Part shown: in pieces, positions 32,427 to 41,795 of the stretch
Numbering within the stretch: the first letter of the stretch is position 1
Layout of the letters: every line of letters begins with the position of its first letter
Source of the DNA: Clostridiaceae bacterium
GTDB taxonomy: Bacteria > Bacillota > Clostridia > Tissierellales > Sporanaerobacteraceae
NCBI GenBank assembly: GCA_019391515.1
Contig: JAHXQP010000030.1
Location: forward strand, 62,001-126,000
Reading direction: 5' to 3'
Length of the DNA stretch: 64,000 nucleotides
Notes under the pieces: generated by a model
Databases searched by the model: none
Seen by the model: only the letters and a program-made list of their open reading frames with translations
Told to the model about the DNA's origin: nothing
Program-made: the position numbers and the translations under genes

Positions 32427-34772
32427 ATGGATCATATACCAAGAATAAAAGTAAATACTTTAAGAAAAGAGGCCTGGGATAAAGTTACTGGTGCCGCAAA
32501 ATATAATGGTGATATACATACTCCCGATACTCTATATGCAAAAATGCTAACGAGTACCCATGCACATGCTTCCATAAAATCAATCGATACTTCAGATGCA
32601 GAAAATTTAGATGGTGTTCATGCTGTAATCACCGGAGATTACATTCCCGTTCTAAGTGGTTCTTTAATCAAGGATAAACCTCCTATTGCTAGGAATAAGG
32701 TAAGATATTTTGGTGAACCTATCGCTGTAGTAGTAGCAAGTAGCAAAGAAAAAGCAATGCAAGCCATAAAACTTATAAAAGTTGATTATGATCCTCTTCC
32801 TGTAGTAAATTCAATTGCTAATTCCATAAAATCTGATGCCACATTGATTCATGAAAGTTTAGGAAGTTATGATTGTCCAGCAAAAAATGTATATCCTAAA
32901 CCTGGCTCAAATATTGCACACCATACTAAAATTCGCAAGGGAAATATGAACAAGGGATGGGCAGAAAGTGATGTAGTTATAGAATCAAAGTTTAAAATTC
33001 CCCAATCTGATCATCTAGCTATGGAAACAAGAAACTCTAGGGCCAAAATCTTACCTGATGGTAATGTAATCATATATACGTCTTCTCAAGCTCCTTTTGC
33101 TGTAAGAAAAAATTTAAGTGAACTTTACAATATTCCTGAGGGAAATGTCATAGTTCGTGTTCCATTAGTTGGGGGAGCTTTTGGGGGAAAAGCTACTGTT
33201 CAAACTGAATACATAGCATATCTTGCCTCAAAGGCAGTTGGTGGGCAAATGGTGGAGGTAATGAATTCTCGGGAGGAGGACATTTCTACATCCCCATGTA
33301 AAATAGGTCTTGAAGCTCAGCTAAAAATAGGTGCTACCAAAGCCGGAATTATAAAAGCTCTAGAATGTATCTATTATGCAGATAATGGTGCCTATGCAAG
33401 TACTGGTCCACGTATGGCTAAAGCAATAGCTTCAGATTGTTCAGGTCCCTATAATATTGAAAATATACACTGTGATTCATTTGCCGTATATACCAATCAT
33501 ACATATGTTACATCATATCGTGGATTTGGCCATGCAGAGTTTACTTTTTGCATGGAAAGGATGATGGATAAATTAGCTGCCTCACTACAAATGGATCCTA
33601 TAGAATTAAGATTAAAGAATGCAATATCACCTGGGGATTTATCGCCAACACAATCAAAGATAACATTAAGTAATACAGGAAATTTAACGGACTGTATATT
33701 ACGACTTAAAGAACTTACAAATTGGCAAGAAGATAGAGTTGTAAAAATGGATAACGGTATGATAAGAGCAAAGGGAATGAGCTGTTTTTGGAAAACCTCT
33801 ACTTCACCTACCGATGCCTCTTCTGGTGTTATTCTTACTTTGAACACGGATGGCAGTATAAATCTTAACTGTTCTGCCGTTGAAATTGGTCCTGGGATGA
33901 AAACCACACTTGCTCAAATACTTGCCGAAAAAATGAAAATGGATGTAGAAAAAATACATGTTGTTATGAATGTAGATACTCAAGTTTCACCAAATCATTG
34001 GAAAACAGTTGCAAGCATGACAACCTTTATGGTTGGGAATGCAGTGATTAGGGCTGCAGAAGATCTTATTTATCAATTACGTTCCATTGCGTCGGTAGTA
34101 CTTAGATGTCCTCCTGATGATTTAGATATAAAAGACCAAAAAATTTATTTAAGAGATAGACCGGAGATTTACGTTTCATTTAAAAATGTAGTTTATGGAT
34201 ATATGTATCCCGATGGTACATGTATTGGTGGTCAGATAATCGGTCGTGGCAGTTATATTATGAGGCATCTTAAAACCCTAGATAAAGAAACTGGCAAAGG
34301 CAAAACTGGGGCTTCTTGGACTGTAGGTGCTCAAGCTGTAGAAATAGAATATGATCCTAAAAGATACACATATAGATTATTGAAAGCTATAACAGTTATT
34401 GATGTTGGTAAAGTAATCAACCCTAAAACTGCTACAGGACTTATAATGGGTGGTATGAGTATGGGACTTGGCTTGGCTACTAGAGAAGAATTTTTATATG
34501 ATGATGTCGGTGTCCTAGAAGATACTTCTCTAAGGACTTATAAATTAATTCGATTTGGAGAACATCCTCAATATATAGTGGATTTTATAGAAACACCACA
34601 ATCTGATGGTCCTTTTGGTGCTCGTGGTATGGGGGAACATGGAATTCTTGGAATGCCTGCTGCATTTGCCAATGCTATATCCCTAGCAGCAAAAGCTGAG
34701 TTTGATATGATTCCTATTTCACCTGAACTTATATGGAAAACCAAAACTGGAGGTAAATATGATCCCATTTGA
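32427..34772 (+). CDS. Molybdenum hydroxylase large (molybdopterin-binding) subunit, xanthine dehydrogenase family
   Basis: A 781-residue catalytic subunit. Landmarks in order: AWDKVTGAAKYNGDI (start), FGEPIAVVVASSKE, VPLVGGAFGGKATVQTE (molybdopterin contact), YRGFGHAEFTFCMERMMDKL, and GPFGARGMGEHGILGMPAAF with the active-site glutamate. It hydroxylates an N-heterocycle or aldehyde with water-derived oxygen. Xanthine or another purine is likely but not provable: the FGHAE and GARGMGEHG variants differ from classical xanthine oxidase. It starts an operon with the FAD and Fe-S subunits, whose genes follow directly. Confidence 0.92.
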   Translation: MDHIPRIKVNTLRKEAWDKVTGAAKYNGDIHTPDTLYAKMLTSTHAHASIKSIDTSDAENLDGVHAVITGDYIPVLSGSLIKDKPPIARNKVRYFGEPIAVVVASSKEKAMQAIKLIKVDYDPLPVVNSIANSIKSDATLIHESLGSYDCPAKNVYPKPGSNIAHHTKIRKGNMNKGWAESDVVIESKFKIPQSDHLAMETRNSRAKILPDGNVIIYTSSQAPFAVRKNLSELYNIPEGNVIVRVPLVGGAFGGKATVQTEYIAYLASKAVGGQMVEVMNSREEDISTSPCKIGLEAQLKIGATKAGIIKALECIYYADNGAYASTGPRMAKAIASDCSGPYNIENIHCDSFAVYTNHTYVTSYRGFGHAEFTFCMERMMDKLAASLQMDPIELRLKNAISPGDLSPTQSKITLSNTGNLTDCILRLKELTNWQEDRVVKMDNGMIRAKGMSCFWKTSTSPTDASSGVILTLNTDGSINLNCSAVEIGPGMKTTLAQILAEKMKMDVEKIHVVMNVDTQVSPNHWKTVASMTTFMVGNAVIRAAEDLIYQLRSIASVVLRCPPDDLDIKDQKIYLRDRPEIYVSFKNVVYGYMYPDGTCIGGQIIGRGSYIMRHLKTLDKETGKGKTGASWTVGAQAVEIEYDPKRYTYRLLKAITVIDVGKVINPKTATGLIMGGMSMGLGLATREEFLYDDVGVLEDTSLRTYKLIRFGEHPQYIVDFIETPQSDGPFGARGMGEHGILGMPAAFANAISLAAKAEFDMIPISPELIWKTKTGGKYDPI

Positions 34773-35595
34773 TTTTAAATATTATAAACCTGGAACTATA
34801 GAAGAAGCTACTGATATAGCTAACAAAACCTTAAAAAAAGGTAAAAAAATAATGTATTATGCCGGAGGAACTGAGTTCATAAGTATGGCAAGAATGCATA
34901 ATATATATACTGATGCAATTATTGACATCAAAGGCATTCCAGAATGCAATACCCACGAACTAAAAAATAATGAATTAACTATTGGTTCTACAGTAACTTT
35001 AACTAGCATAGCAGAGCAAAACTTTTTTCCCTTACTTAGTTTGACGGTTGAAAGAATAGCCGATCACACAATACAAGATAAAATTACACTAGGTGGAAAT
35101 TTAGCTGGAACTATTATATATCGTGAAGCAGTGTTGCCCCTTATGGTAACAGATAGCGATATAGTTATTGCAAATACCTATGGTAAAAAACGTATCCCTT
35201 TAAAAGATATCTTCGATAAGAGAATTCAACTACAAGAAGATGAAATGATTGTTAAAGTTATAATCAAAGAACAGTTTCTATCTTTACCATCTATACATGT
35301 AAAAAGAACAAAAAACGAAAAAATAGATTATCCTCTGATTACAATAGTAGCTCTAAAAGATGATATTGGAATAAATTTCGCATTTAGTTCTATATGTGAA
35401 TATCCTTTTAGATCCTCAAGTATGGAAAACTTTTTGAATGATAATTCACTCCCAAAAGATGAAAGAATAAAAAAAGCAATAGATAATGTACCTGATAAGA
35501 TATTAAACGATATTAGTGGTTCTTCCGAGTACAGAAAATTCATGTTCCACTCCATGCTATATGAAATTCTAACTCACTTTGAGGAGGTGAATTGA
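34759..35595 (+). CDS. Molybdenum hydroxylase FAD-binding subunit
   Basis: A 278-residue CoxM/XdhB-type flavoprotein. The N-terminal FDFKYYKPGTIEEATDIA and YYAGGTEFISMA carry the FAD pyrophosphate-binding glycines. DKITLGGNLAGTIIYREAVL is the second FAD motif. It passes electrons from the [2Fe-2S] subunit to NAD or another acceptor. Its start overlaps the end of the large-subunit gene by 14 bases, with GGAGGTAAAT inside the upstream gene. Confidence 0.92.
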   Translation: MIPFDFKYYKPGTIEEATDIANKTLKKGKKIMYYAGGTEFISMARMHNIYTDAIIDIKGIPECNTHELKNNELTIGSTVTLTSIAEQNFFPLLSLTVERIADHTIQDKITLGGNLAGTIIYREAVLPLMVTDSDIVIANTYGKKRIPLKDIFDKRIQLQEDEMIVKVIIKEQFLSLPSIHVKRTKNEKIDYPLITIVALKDDIGINFAFSSICEYPFRSSSMENFLNDNSLPKDERIKKAIDNVPDKILNDISGSSEYRKFMFHSMLYEILTHFEEVN

Positions 35596-36090
35596 ATGTT
35601 AGAGATTTCTGATAGCACCATTATAACCCTTAATGTAAATGGAAAAGATAGAAAAATAGTTGCTAAACCTTCTGATATATTATTACATACCCTACGTAAA
35701 GAACTTGGACTTACTGGTGCAAAACCTGGATGTGAAAATGGAGATTGTGGTGCCTGTACCATATTGGTGGATGATTGGCCTATAAAGTCATGCCTTATGC
35801 TTACCGTCGAAGCAATTGGTAAAAGAATACTTACTGTTGAGGGACTAAATGACGCCCCTATACAACAAGCCTTTGTTGAAAATTGGGGATTTCAATGTGG
35901 TTATTGTACTTCTGGTTTTTTAATGGTTTGTCATTCACTCTCAAAGATTCACCCAAATGCTGATGAACAAACAATACAAAATTGGCTTCAATCAAATTTG
36001 TGTAGATGCACAAGTTATGATGAGATTGAAAATGCCATAAAATCAATTTTAAAATGGGAGGTATATTATGAAAGAACAGGTAGAAAATGA
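35596..36090 (+). CDS. Molybdenum hydroxylase [2Fe-2S] subunit
   Basis: A 164-residue iron-sulfur protein with two clusters. The plant-type cluster cysteines are in GCENGDCGACTILVDDWPIKSC (listed as residues C-x4-C-x2-C...C near 46-68), and the second cluster is in FQCGYCTSGFLM and NLCRCTSYDEI. It links the molybdenum site with the FAD subunit. Its ATG overlaps the previous gene's end (GAGGAGGTGAATTGAATG). Confidence 0.93.
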   Translation: MLEISDSTIITLNVNGKDRKIVAKPSDILLHTLRKELGLTGAKPGCENGDCGACTILVDDWPIKSCLMLTVEAIGKRILTVEGLNDAPIQQAFVENWGFQCGYCTSGFLMVCHSLSKIHPNADEQTIQNWLQSNLCRCTSYDEIENAIKSILKWEVYYERTGRK

Positions 36091-36739
36091 AAATGCTATG
36101 GTATGTGAAGAGGAAGAAAAAGTTCCTTTTCTAAGTGTTGTACTATTTTGGGGCGCCCTATGGGGTATTGCCGAAGCTACAATAGGATTTACACTGCATG
36201 CGCTTCCATTTAGAGTCCCTACAGGCTCTATTCTATTCCCTATAGGATGTTATTTTATGAGTAGAGCATATAATGAAACAAAGCAAACAAAATCTATTTT
36301 TTACACATCTTTTGTAACTGCTATAATCAAACTAGTAAACCTATTTATACCCATGATTCCTACAATAAAAGTAATTAACCCGTTTATGTGCATATTATTA
36401 GAGGGTTTAGCAGTAACAATGGTAGTTAAGTTATTTGATTATGATGATGGACCTATAAAGTATATACATGCACTTATTATGAGTTTGTCCTGGAGAGTAG
36501 GATATTATATAGTATGCATTGCCATAACCATACCTTTAGGATTTATGGAAAGTTCATCTTTATTTGAAAAAGGTAGATTTATAGAGTTTTTCTTTATCAA
36601 TGGATTTATAAATAGTTTGATTATATATTTCTTCTCTAAGTATATATATAACACTGAAAAAAAATCCAAAATAAAATATACACCTATATATTCAACATTA
36701 CTATTAGTCCTTGCATTCTTCATACAATGGATGCTTTAG
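36068..36739 (+). CDS. Integral membrane protein of the molybdenum hydroxylase operon
   Basis: A 223-residue protein with an acidic N-terminus (NENAMVCEEEEKVPF) and about six hydrophobic helices (VVLFWGALWGIAEATIGFTL, TIKVINPFMCILLEGLAVTM, LIMSLSWRVGYYIVCIAITI, YSTLLLVLAFFIQWM). I do not recognise the family; the helix count and glycine pattern would suit an ECF-type substrate-capture component. It overlaps the Fe-S subunit gene by 23 bases, so it is translated with the enzyme. I infer a role in substrate uptake or enzyme assembly at the membrane. Confidence 0.75.
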   Translation: MKEQVENENAMVCEEEEKVPFLSVVLFWGALWGIAEATIGFTLHALPFRVPTGSILFPIGCYFMSRAYNETKQTKSIFYTSFVTAIIKLVNLFIPMIPTIKVINPFMCILLEGLAVTMVVKLFDYDDGPIKYIHALIMSLSWRVGYYIVCIAITIPLGFMESSSLFEKGRFIEFFFINGFINSLIIYFFSKYIYNTEKKSKIKYTPIYSTLLLVLAFFIQWML

Positions 36740-36772
36740 AAATAATATAAGGTAGAATATAAATTACAAAAG

Positions 36773-37345
36773 ATGAATATAGAGGGAATTATACTAGCTG
36801 GTGGATTATCAACAAGAGCTAGAACAAATAAATTATTATTGAATATAGGTGGAAAAACTCTCATTGAAAGATGTATATTAGGAATGTATGATGTATGTTC
36901 TAAAATTATAGTTGTAGGAGGACATAGAGTAGAAGAAATAAGCGATATTCTAAGTTTATATAATAAAGTAGAATTAATTTATAATAACAATTATTTAGAC
37001 GGAATGTTTAGCTCAGTAATAAAAGGCATTTCCAATATTAGTGGTGAGAAGTTCTTTTTAATCCCAGGAGATTATCCTGCTATTAAAAAAAGAACATATG
37101 AGGAAATGTTAAAACTGGATGAAGATATTATTATTCCAGTATATAACGGAAGAAGAGGGCATCCTTTGCTTATGAAAAGTTACCTAATTGATGAGCTTTT
37201 AGAAAATCCTTGTTATAATACCCTAAGGGATTTCATTGATGAAAAAGGGTTTAACTCAGTATCTGTTAATGATCCTGGAATTTTGATGGATATAGATACA
37301 ATAGAAGACTATCAAAAAATTTTGTCCTATTTAAATCTTAAATAA
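36773..37345 (+). CDS. MobA/MocA-like nucleotidyltransferase for the molybdenum cofactor
   Basis: A 190-residue NTP-transferase with the nucleotide loop IILAGGLSTRARTNKLLLNIGG, LIPGDYPAI and GRRGHPLLMKSYLIDELLE. It is most like the MocA/MobA family that attaches CMP or GMP to molybdopterin. Xanthine dehydrogenase-family enzymes of bacteria usually use the MCD (cytosine) form, so MocA activity is my preferred guess. No strong ribosome site is visible (AAAAG at -5), so it may be translated at low level. Confidence 0.82.
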   Translation: MNIEGIILAGGLSTRARTNKLLLNIGGKTLIERCILGMYDVCSKIIVVGGHRVEEISDILSLYNKVELIYNNNYLDGMFSSVIKGISNISGEKFFLIPGDYPAIKKRTYEEMLKLDEDIIIPVYNGRRGHPLLMKSYLIDELLENPCYNTLRDFIDEKGFNSVSVNDPGILMDIDTIEDYQKILSYLNLK

Positions 37346-37389
37346 ATATAGCTATTCCATAGTTTCATTCTGGAATAGCTATATTTATT
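37341..37389. terminator. Bidirectional terminator between the nucleotidyltransferase and xdhC-type genes
   Basis: A 19-bp perfect stem (AAATATAGCTATTCCA arm and its complement) lies around an 11-base loop, with A/T tracts on both sides. Confidence 0.9.
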
Positions 37390-38201
37390 TAGTCCTTTTT
37401 TGTAATCCTTAGGTGCGAAAGACTTCCCTTATTTTTGATTAATAACACTTCTGACATTATACTTATTGCTATCTCTTCTGGTGTTTCATCTCCTATATCC
37501 AATCCAATAGGAGTATAAACTTTTTCCAAAAATTTTTCATCTATTCCCTTTTCTTCTAACTCATCTAGCATAATATCTACTTTATTCTTGCTACCCATAA
37601 GCCCTATATATCTAGCTCCCCTATCTATAACTGCTTCCAAACTTTCTTCATCATATTCATGTCCTCTAGTCACTATTATTATATATGTGTCTTCATCTAT
37701 TGAATAATTTTCTAAATTTGTTTTTATATCACCAAGAATTAGTTCATTTGCTTGCGGAAATCTTTCTTTAGTTAAAAATTCTTTTCTATCTTCAAATATT
37801 GCTATATGAAAATCCAATAGTGAAGCAATATTATATATAGCATTCCCTACATGTCCACCTCCAACTATCAAAAGTTTAGGTCGCTTTTTGCAAATATCTA
37901 TAAAAACGCTCACTTCTCCGCCACATATCATGTCTACTCCCTGTTGTTCAAGGGGCAAATCTATGCTAATACTTTCCCCTTTATTTAAAGCTTCCAATGT
38001 CCTATCTATGATCTCTTTCTCTAGTCTGCCCCCTCCAACTGTACCATATGTACCATAGGTTTTCCCATCTTTTAAAACCAACATCATAGAACCTACCCCT
38101 CTTGGAGTAGAACCAAAAGCTTTCGTAATAGTTACTATCGCCACTTCTTTTCCGTGTCCAATTTCCTCTAAAGCCTTATTAAGCACAAAAACATCTGCCA
38201 T
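37389..38201 (-). CDS. XdhC/CoxI family molybdenum hydroxylase maturation protein
   Basis: A 270-residue protein with an N-terminal XdhC/CoxI domain (EVAIVTITKAFGSTPRGVGS, TYGTVGGGRLEKEIID) and a C-terminal Rossmann domain (KLLIVGGGHVGNAIYNIASL, YIIIVTRGHEYDEESLEAV, ending GDETPEEIAISIMSEVLLIK). XdhC binds and inserts the sulfurated molybdenum cofactor into xanthine dehydrogenase-family enzymes. Its convergent placement against the hydroxylase operon supports the assignment. GAGGGGTGAAAAGAT precedes the ATG. Confidence 0.9.
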   Translation of the reverse strand: MADVFVLNKALEEIGHGKEVAIVTITKAFGSTPRGVGSMMLVLKDGKTYGTYGTVGGGRLEKEIIDRTLEALNKGESISIDLPLEQQGVDMICGGEVSVFIDICKKRPKLLIVGGGHVGNAIYNIASLLDFHIAIFEDRKEFLTKERFPQANELILGDIKTNLENYSIDEDTYIIIVTRGHEYDEESLEAVIDRGARYIGLMGSKNKVDIMLDELEEKGIDEKFLEKVYTPIGLDIGDETPEEIAISIMSEVLLIKNKGSLSHLRITKKD

Positions 38202-38312
38202 ATCTTTTCACCCCTCTTATTCTTTAGCTAGATTATGTCCTTAATAATATTTTTTATAAATTGACTTTACTCATATATATTTACATTATTCTTAGATAGA
38301 ATATAAAAATAA

Positions 38313-39710
38313 TTATAGTAGTGCTGGAATACAAATTTTACTTGATTTTCCATCTACTAGGGATTTAAATACATAGATCGGCTGATAATACCCTTTAGAA
38401 TCTAAATCATAATCTAGTTTTATCTCCATTATCTTCAATGTTTTTATATCATTTTTGAAAAATTTAAATTTCCCTTCTTTTATTTCCTTATATGCTTCTA
38501 ATTCACTTTTTATCCTAGCTTCACCCACATTATCATATCTTATTAAATTATTGTTTATTTCTTTTATTGTATTGTCTTTATAATATACACAGGATAATGT
38601 ACCATCTGTCAATTTATCATCTATAAACTTCTTGTCTACCATCCATTTATAAAAACCTGTTCCTTCCTTCCTAAAAGCAGCTCCTTCTGGTATAGTTATA
38701 TTAAATTTTTTTAAATCTTTCAATATGATACTTTTATCAACATCCATACCTTCCATTCCATCATCAAAAGAAGAAAAGTCTGTATATGTATAACTTCCAT
38801 CTAAATAATTAATAGATATATTGCAAGATCGTTCTTCCCCTGCCCAATAAATTGCCTCATTATGATATGCGTCTATTTCTAAATTCTTAGTTTCTAAATT
38901 TAAGTTTTCCAAAAAATTAATTGCAAACTCTTTTGCAGAGGTAGCATCTTGACTTGGAGCCTTGAAAATAGCTGCATTTTTTTGATTATTATTCAACTCT
39001 ATATTTGATAGAATTTCTGTGTTTTTCATATCTCTTTTATAGTCATAGTTCATTTCGAGGTTTCCAAATTCTTGCCTTTCATAAACTATATACATTCCTC
39101 CAAAGACTAATACTACAATAAATAATGGAAATAAATAATATAATGCCTTTAATTTTTTACCATTCTTTCCTTTTGCTATAGTCAATATGCTCATGACAAT
39201 ACCATATCCTATTAAAGCACCTAAAATATTATTAAAAATATCATCTAATTCAAAAATACCAAAACCCGTCATGAACTGAAAACACTCTATAAACAATGTA
39301 AAGATTAACGCTATTAAAAAAATCCACTTTATATCCTGAAATCTTTTATTCACAAGGGGTAATAATATTCCCAAAGGGAAGAACATTAAAATATTTAAAA
39401 TAAGAAATTGCCAACTTCTTAAAGTAGCACTATTCCAAGCCTCTCTATAGGAACTTAAAAAATGAAGATTAGTTTCACCTTTAAAATAAGATCCTCTATT
39501 TAAAAGAGTTGCACCTATAACCATGATTATATAAATAGTAAATAAACCTCCTAAGAACATCTGCTTCTTAGTAATTCTTTTTTTACCTTTCAATAGCTTT
39601 TTATATACCCCAAAATATCCTACTCCTAATAAAACACCTATTACTAATAATCCTGCAATTCCTAAATAAAGATTCTCTTTGATTAAACCAACTATTTCAT
39701 ATAACCTCAT
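38313..39710 (-). CDS. VanZ-family membrane protein with a large extracytoplasmic C-terminal domain
   Basis: A 465-residue protein. The N-terminal ~200 residues hold five or six hydrophobic helices with the VanZ-like segments NILMFFPLGILLPLV, FTLFIECFQFMTGFGIFELD and DDIFNNILGALIGYGI. The remaining 260 residues form a soluble domain rich in short strands with no recognised motif. VanZ proteins are linked to teicoplanin resistance and cell-envelope functions, but the role of this extended form is unknown. GGGGAGATTAAG precedes the ATG. It is a single-gene unit. Confidence 0.82.
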   Translation of the reverse strand: MRLYEIVGLIKENLYLGIAGLLVIGVLLGVGYFGVYKKLLKGKKRITKKQMFLGGLFTIYIIMVIGATLLNRGSYFKGETNLHFLSSYREAWNSATLRSWQFLILNILMFFPLGILLPLVNKRFQDIKWIFLIALIFTLFIECFQFMTGFGIFELDDIFNNILGALIGYGIVMSILTIAKGKNGKKLKALYYLFPLFIVVLVFGGMYIVYERQEFGNLEMNYDYKRDMKNTEILSNIELNNNQKNAAIFKAPSQDATSAKEFAINFLENLNLETKNLEIDAYHNEAIYWAGEERSCNISINYLDGSYTYTDFSSFDDGMEGMDVDKSIILKDLKKFNITIPEGAAFRKEGTGFYKWMVDKKFIDDKLTDGTLSCVYYKDNTIKEINNNLIRYDNVGEARIKSELEAYKEIKEGKFKFFKNDIKTLKIMEIKLDYDLDSKGYYQPIYVFKSLVDGKSSKICIPALL

Positions 39711-39801
39711 CTTAATCTCCCCTTAGTTAAAAGTATATTAATTTTATGAAGCTATCAATCTATGGATATTTTAGCATATATTACAGCTAACTTTAAGACA
39801 T

Positions 39802-39829
39802 AAAAAAGACAAGGAAAAATCCCTGTCTT
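39802..39829 (-). terminator. Terminator of the AAA ATPase gene
   Basis: On the minus strand AAGACAGG and CCTTGTCTT flank a short loop and are followed by six T's; it overlaps the stop codon. Confidence 0.75.
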
Positions 39830-40682
39830 AAAACTCCTTTTCATGTTTTTTGAAAAATTCATAATATGTACGTACATTTTTCAACTCTGTCCACCTTTTT
39901 ATATCAACTGGATTTTCATCAAGATCATATATTTTTGCTCTATTCATAGCAAGTAAAAATGGTGAATGTGTTGATATAATAAACTGGCAGCCGAAAAAAC
40001 GTACAGAGTCCTCAATAAATTCAACTAATTCTATCTGGCGTTCTGGGGAAAGACTATTTTCAGGCTCATCCAATAAATAAAGTCCATTTTCTTCAATTTT
40101 TTCTGTGAAATATAAAAATGCACTTTCACCATTTGAATATCCTCGTACATTATCCATCAATCTACTTCTCACAAAACGTGATTGTGTTTTTCTTCTAACA
40201 GTATTTACTTTTTTAAGTTGTTCATAATCTGCCATAGACTTCATTTGAAACTTGGAATATTTAGCATCCAAATATTCTTCAAAAATCTCTTCCCTTTTTT
40301 GGTCAATTCCTTCGTTGAGATTGCGGATATTCAACATATAATCAAAAACATCATCACTGGTTATAATTCTGCTATTTTCAGGAATACCGGATTCAAGCTG
40401 CATTGTACACATATCTACATAATCCATATAGAAATTAGATTTATTATAAATAGAATCACGATTGATTCCTGTTTTTTCTGCTATCACATTTAATGCTGTT
40501 GATTTTCCTGAACCATTTCCTCCATATAAAATCGTTACTGGTTCAAAATCAATTCTTTTTAATTCATGTCTTGATAAGACCTTAAATGGATAAAATGAAT
40601 CATAGCATGTTCTTTTTATATTCAGTAAAAAATCAAATTCCTTATCCCCATCTGGAAATGTAAAAACATTTAAATAAACCAT
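39828..40682 (-). CDS. AAA/RecF-like ATPase (DUF2813/predicted ATP-binding family)
   Basis: A 284-residue ATPase with Walker A VTILYGGNGSGKSTALNVIA near residue 50, the ABC-like GYSNGESAFLYFTEKI and Walker B NGLYLLDEPENSLSPERQIE, followed by CQFIISTHSPFLLAMNRAKI. The pattern fits the ATPase group often found in defence or overcoming-lysogenisation-type nucleases, but no nuclease domain is present, so the function is open. I start at ATG 40682 after GGAGGGTAAAAGGTCA; the upstream GTG frame lacks a ribosome site. It is solitary. Confidence 0.75.
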   Translation of the reverse strand: MVYLNVFTFPDGDKEFDFLLNIKRTCYDSFYPFKVLSRHELKRIDFEPVTILYGGNGSGKSTALNVIAEKTGINRDSIYNKSNFYMDYVDMCTMQLESGIPENSRIITSDDVFDYMLNIRNLNEGIDQKREEIFEEYLDAKYSKFQMKSMADYEQLKKVNTVRRKTQSRFVRSRLMDNVRGYSNGESAFLYFTEKIEENGLYLLDEPENSLSPERQIELVEFIEDSVRFFGCQFIISTHSPFLLAMNRAKIYDLDENPVDIKRWTELKNVRTYYEFFKKHEKEF

Positions 40683-40901
40683 TGACCTTTTACCCTCCAC
40701 TTTTTCATATTTAAACCAATTGTATTGTAACACACAAAATATTTACTTAAAATCCAGATTGACTCTTAATTTTGGACAAAAACTCACGAATTCTTTCTCC
40801 TTTAGCTTATTACAATGATTATTCATGTATCAAAACTTAATAATAAAAAACAACCCCACTATTTAATTATTATTTTATCAATAATCCTCTGATTTTTCAT
40901 T

Positions 40902-41339
40902 CTACTTTTTTATTTTCCCCATAGCTACATAAAATAAAAGTGATAAGATAAACATTTGAATAAACATAACCAGTATTGCCGCCCAAAATAATCCATCAAA
41001 TACACCACTATACTTGCTTGAATAAAGATTAAAGTTATTTACTGCAAATGTCATTGTTAAAGTAATACTGCTTACAATTGTGCATAGCAAGATCACTTTT
41101 TTATTAACTGTCTCAGCAACATTTATGAGATTTCCTAACCATAAATTTCTAATAAAAACATATACCCAGATTGCTCCCAAAATAAATATTTCAGTAATAT
41201 AATTTGAAATAGGTAGTTTCAACATGAAAACATTTCGAATAATAGATACTAGTAATATAAATGAAATCATATATATCGCTTCATTTTTAACTTCTAATTT
41301 AGATTTTTCTATTCTTTCATCATGTATTTTATTTTTCAT
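40902..41339 (-). CDS. Small membrane protein paired with an XRE regulator
   Basis: A 145-residue protein with four hydrophobic helices (AIYMISFILLVSIIRNVFML, EIFILGAIWVYVFIRNLWLG, KVILLCTIVSSITLTMTF, FWAAILVMFIQMFILSLLFY) after a short charged N-terminus. This matches the DUF6773/DUF3796-type membrane proteins that commonly follow small XRE regulators in clostridia; the family name is from memory. Start ATG 41339 follows GGGAGGTTGAATATA and overlaps the regulator gene by 11 bases. The function is unknown. Confidence 0.65.
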   Translation of the reverse strand: MKNKIHDERIEKSKLEVKNEAIYMISFILLVSIIRNVFMLKLPISNYITEIFILGAIWVYVFIRNLWLGNLINVAETVNKKVILLCTIVSSITLTMTFAVNNFNLYSSKYSGVFDGLFWAAILVMFIQMFILSLLFYVAMGKIKK

Positions 41340-41538
41340 TATATTCAACCTCCCAAAATAAATCATCAAGTGTTTTCCCTAACGCCTTGCATATAGCTAT
41401 ACATAAGTTTAATGAGGGGTTATATGAGCCAGCTTCAATTAAACCTATTGTTTGTCTAGTTACTCCTACAATACTTGCTAAATCTTGCTGTGTCATTTCT
41501 TTCTCTATCCGAGCAATTATCATTTTTTTGTTCTTCAA
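41329..41538 (-). CDS. XRE-family (Cro/CI-type HTH) regulator
   Basis: A 69-residue single HTH protein with MIIARIEKEMTQQDLASIVG and VTRQTIGLIEAGSYNPSLNL, ending ALGKTLDDLFW, the usual YozG-like compact regulator. I choose TTG 41538 because it follows GAGGAGGAGTGGATA; ATG 41520 is the alternative. It overlaps the membrane-protein gene, so the pair is coupled. Confidence 0.88.
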   Translation of the reverse strand: MKNKKMIIARIEKEMTQQDLASIVGVTRQTIGLIEAGSYNPSLNLCIAICKALGKTLDDLFWEVEYNEK

Positions 41539-41738
41539 TATCCACTCCTCCTCTATATGGATAGTATAACACACAAAAAAATATTATGCAATATATATAT
41601 TACATAATGACATCTATATATTTCTTTAGTAATATATAATTTACATCGTTATAGATTAAACCTTTTTTACTAGCTCTATCTTTCATTTCTTTGCAATATG
41701 CTCTTTAATCTCAAATATTATTTTCTAACTCAGACATA

Positions 41739-41768
41739 AAAAACGACCGAGCTTTACCTCAGTCGTTT
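41739..41768 (-). terminator. Intrinsic terminator behind an rRNA-methyltransferase 3' remnant
   Basis: On the minus strand ACGACTGAG and CTCGGTCGT form a stem followed by TTTTTTA. It lies about 30 bases after the stop codon at 41796, as if this were the natural end of the transcription unit whose fragment is at 41796-41988. Confidence 0.75.
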
Positions 41769-41795
41769 AAATTAAATAATCCAATTGATTATTTT

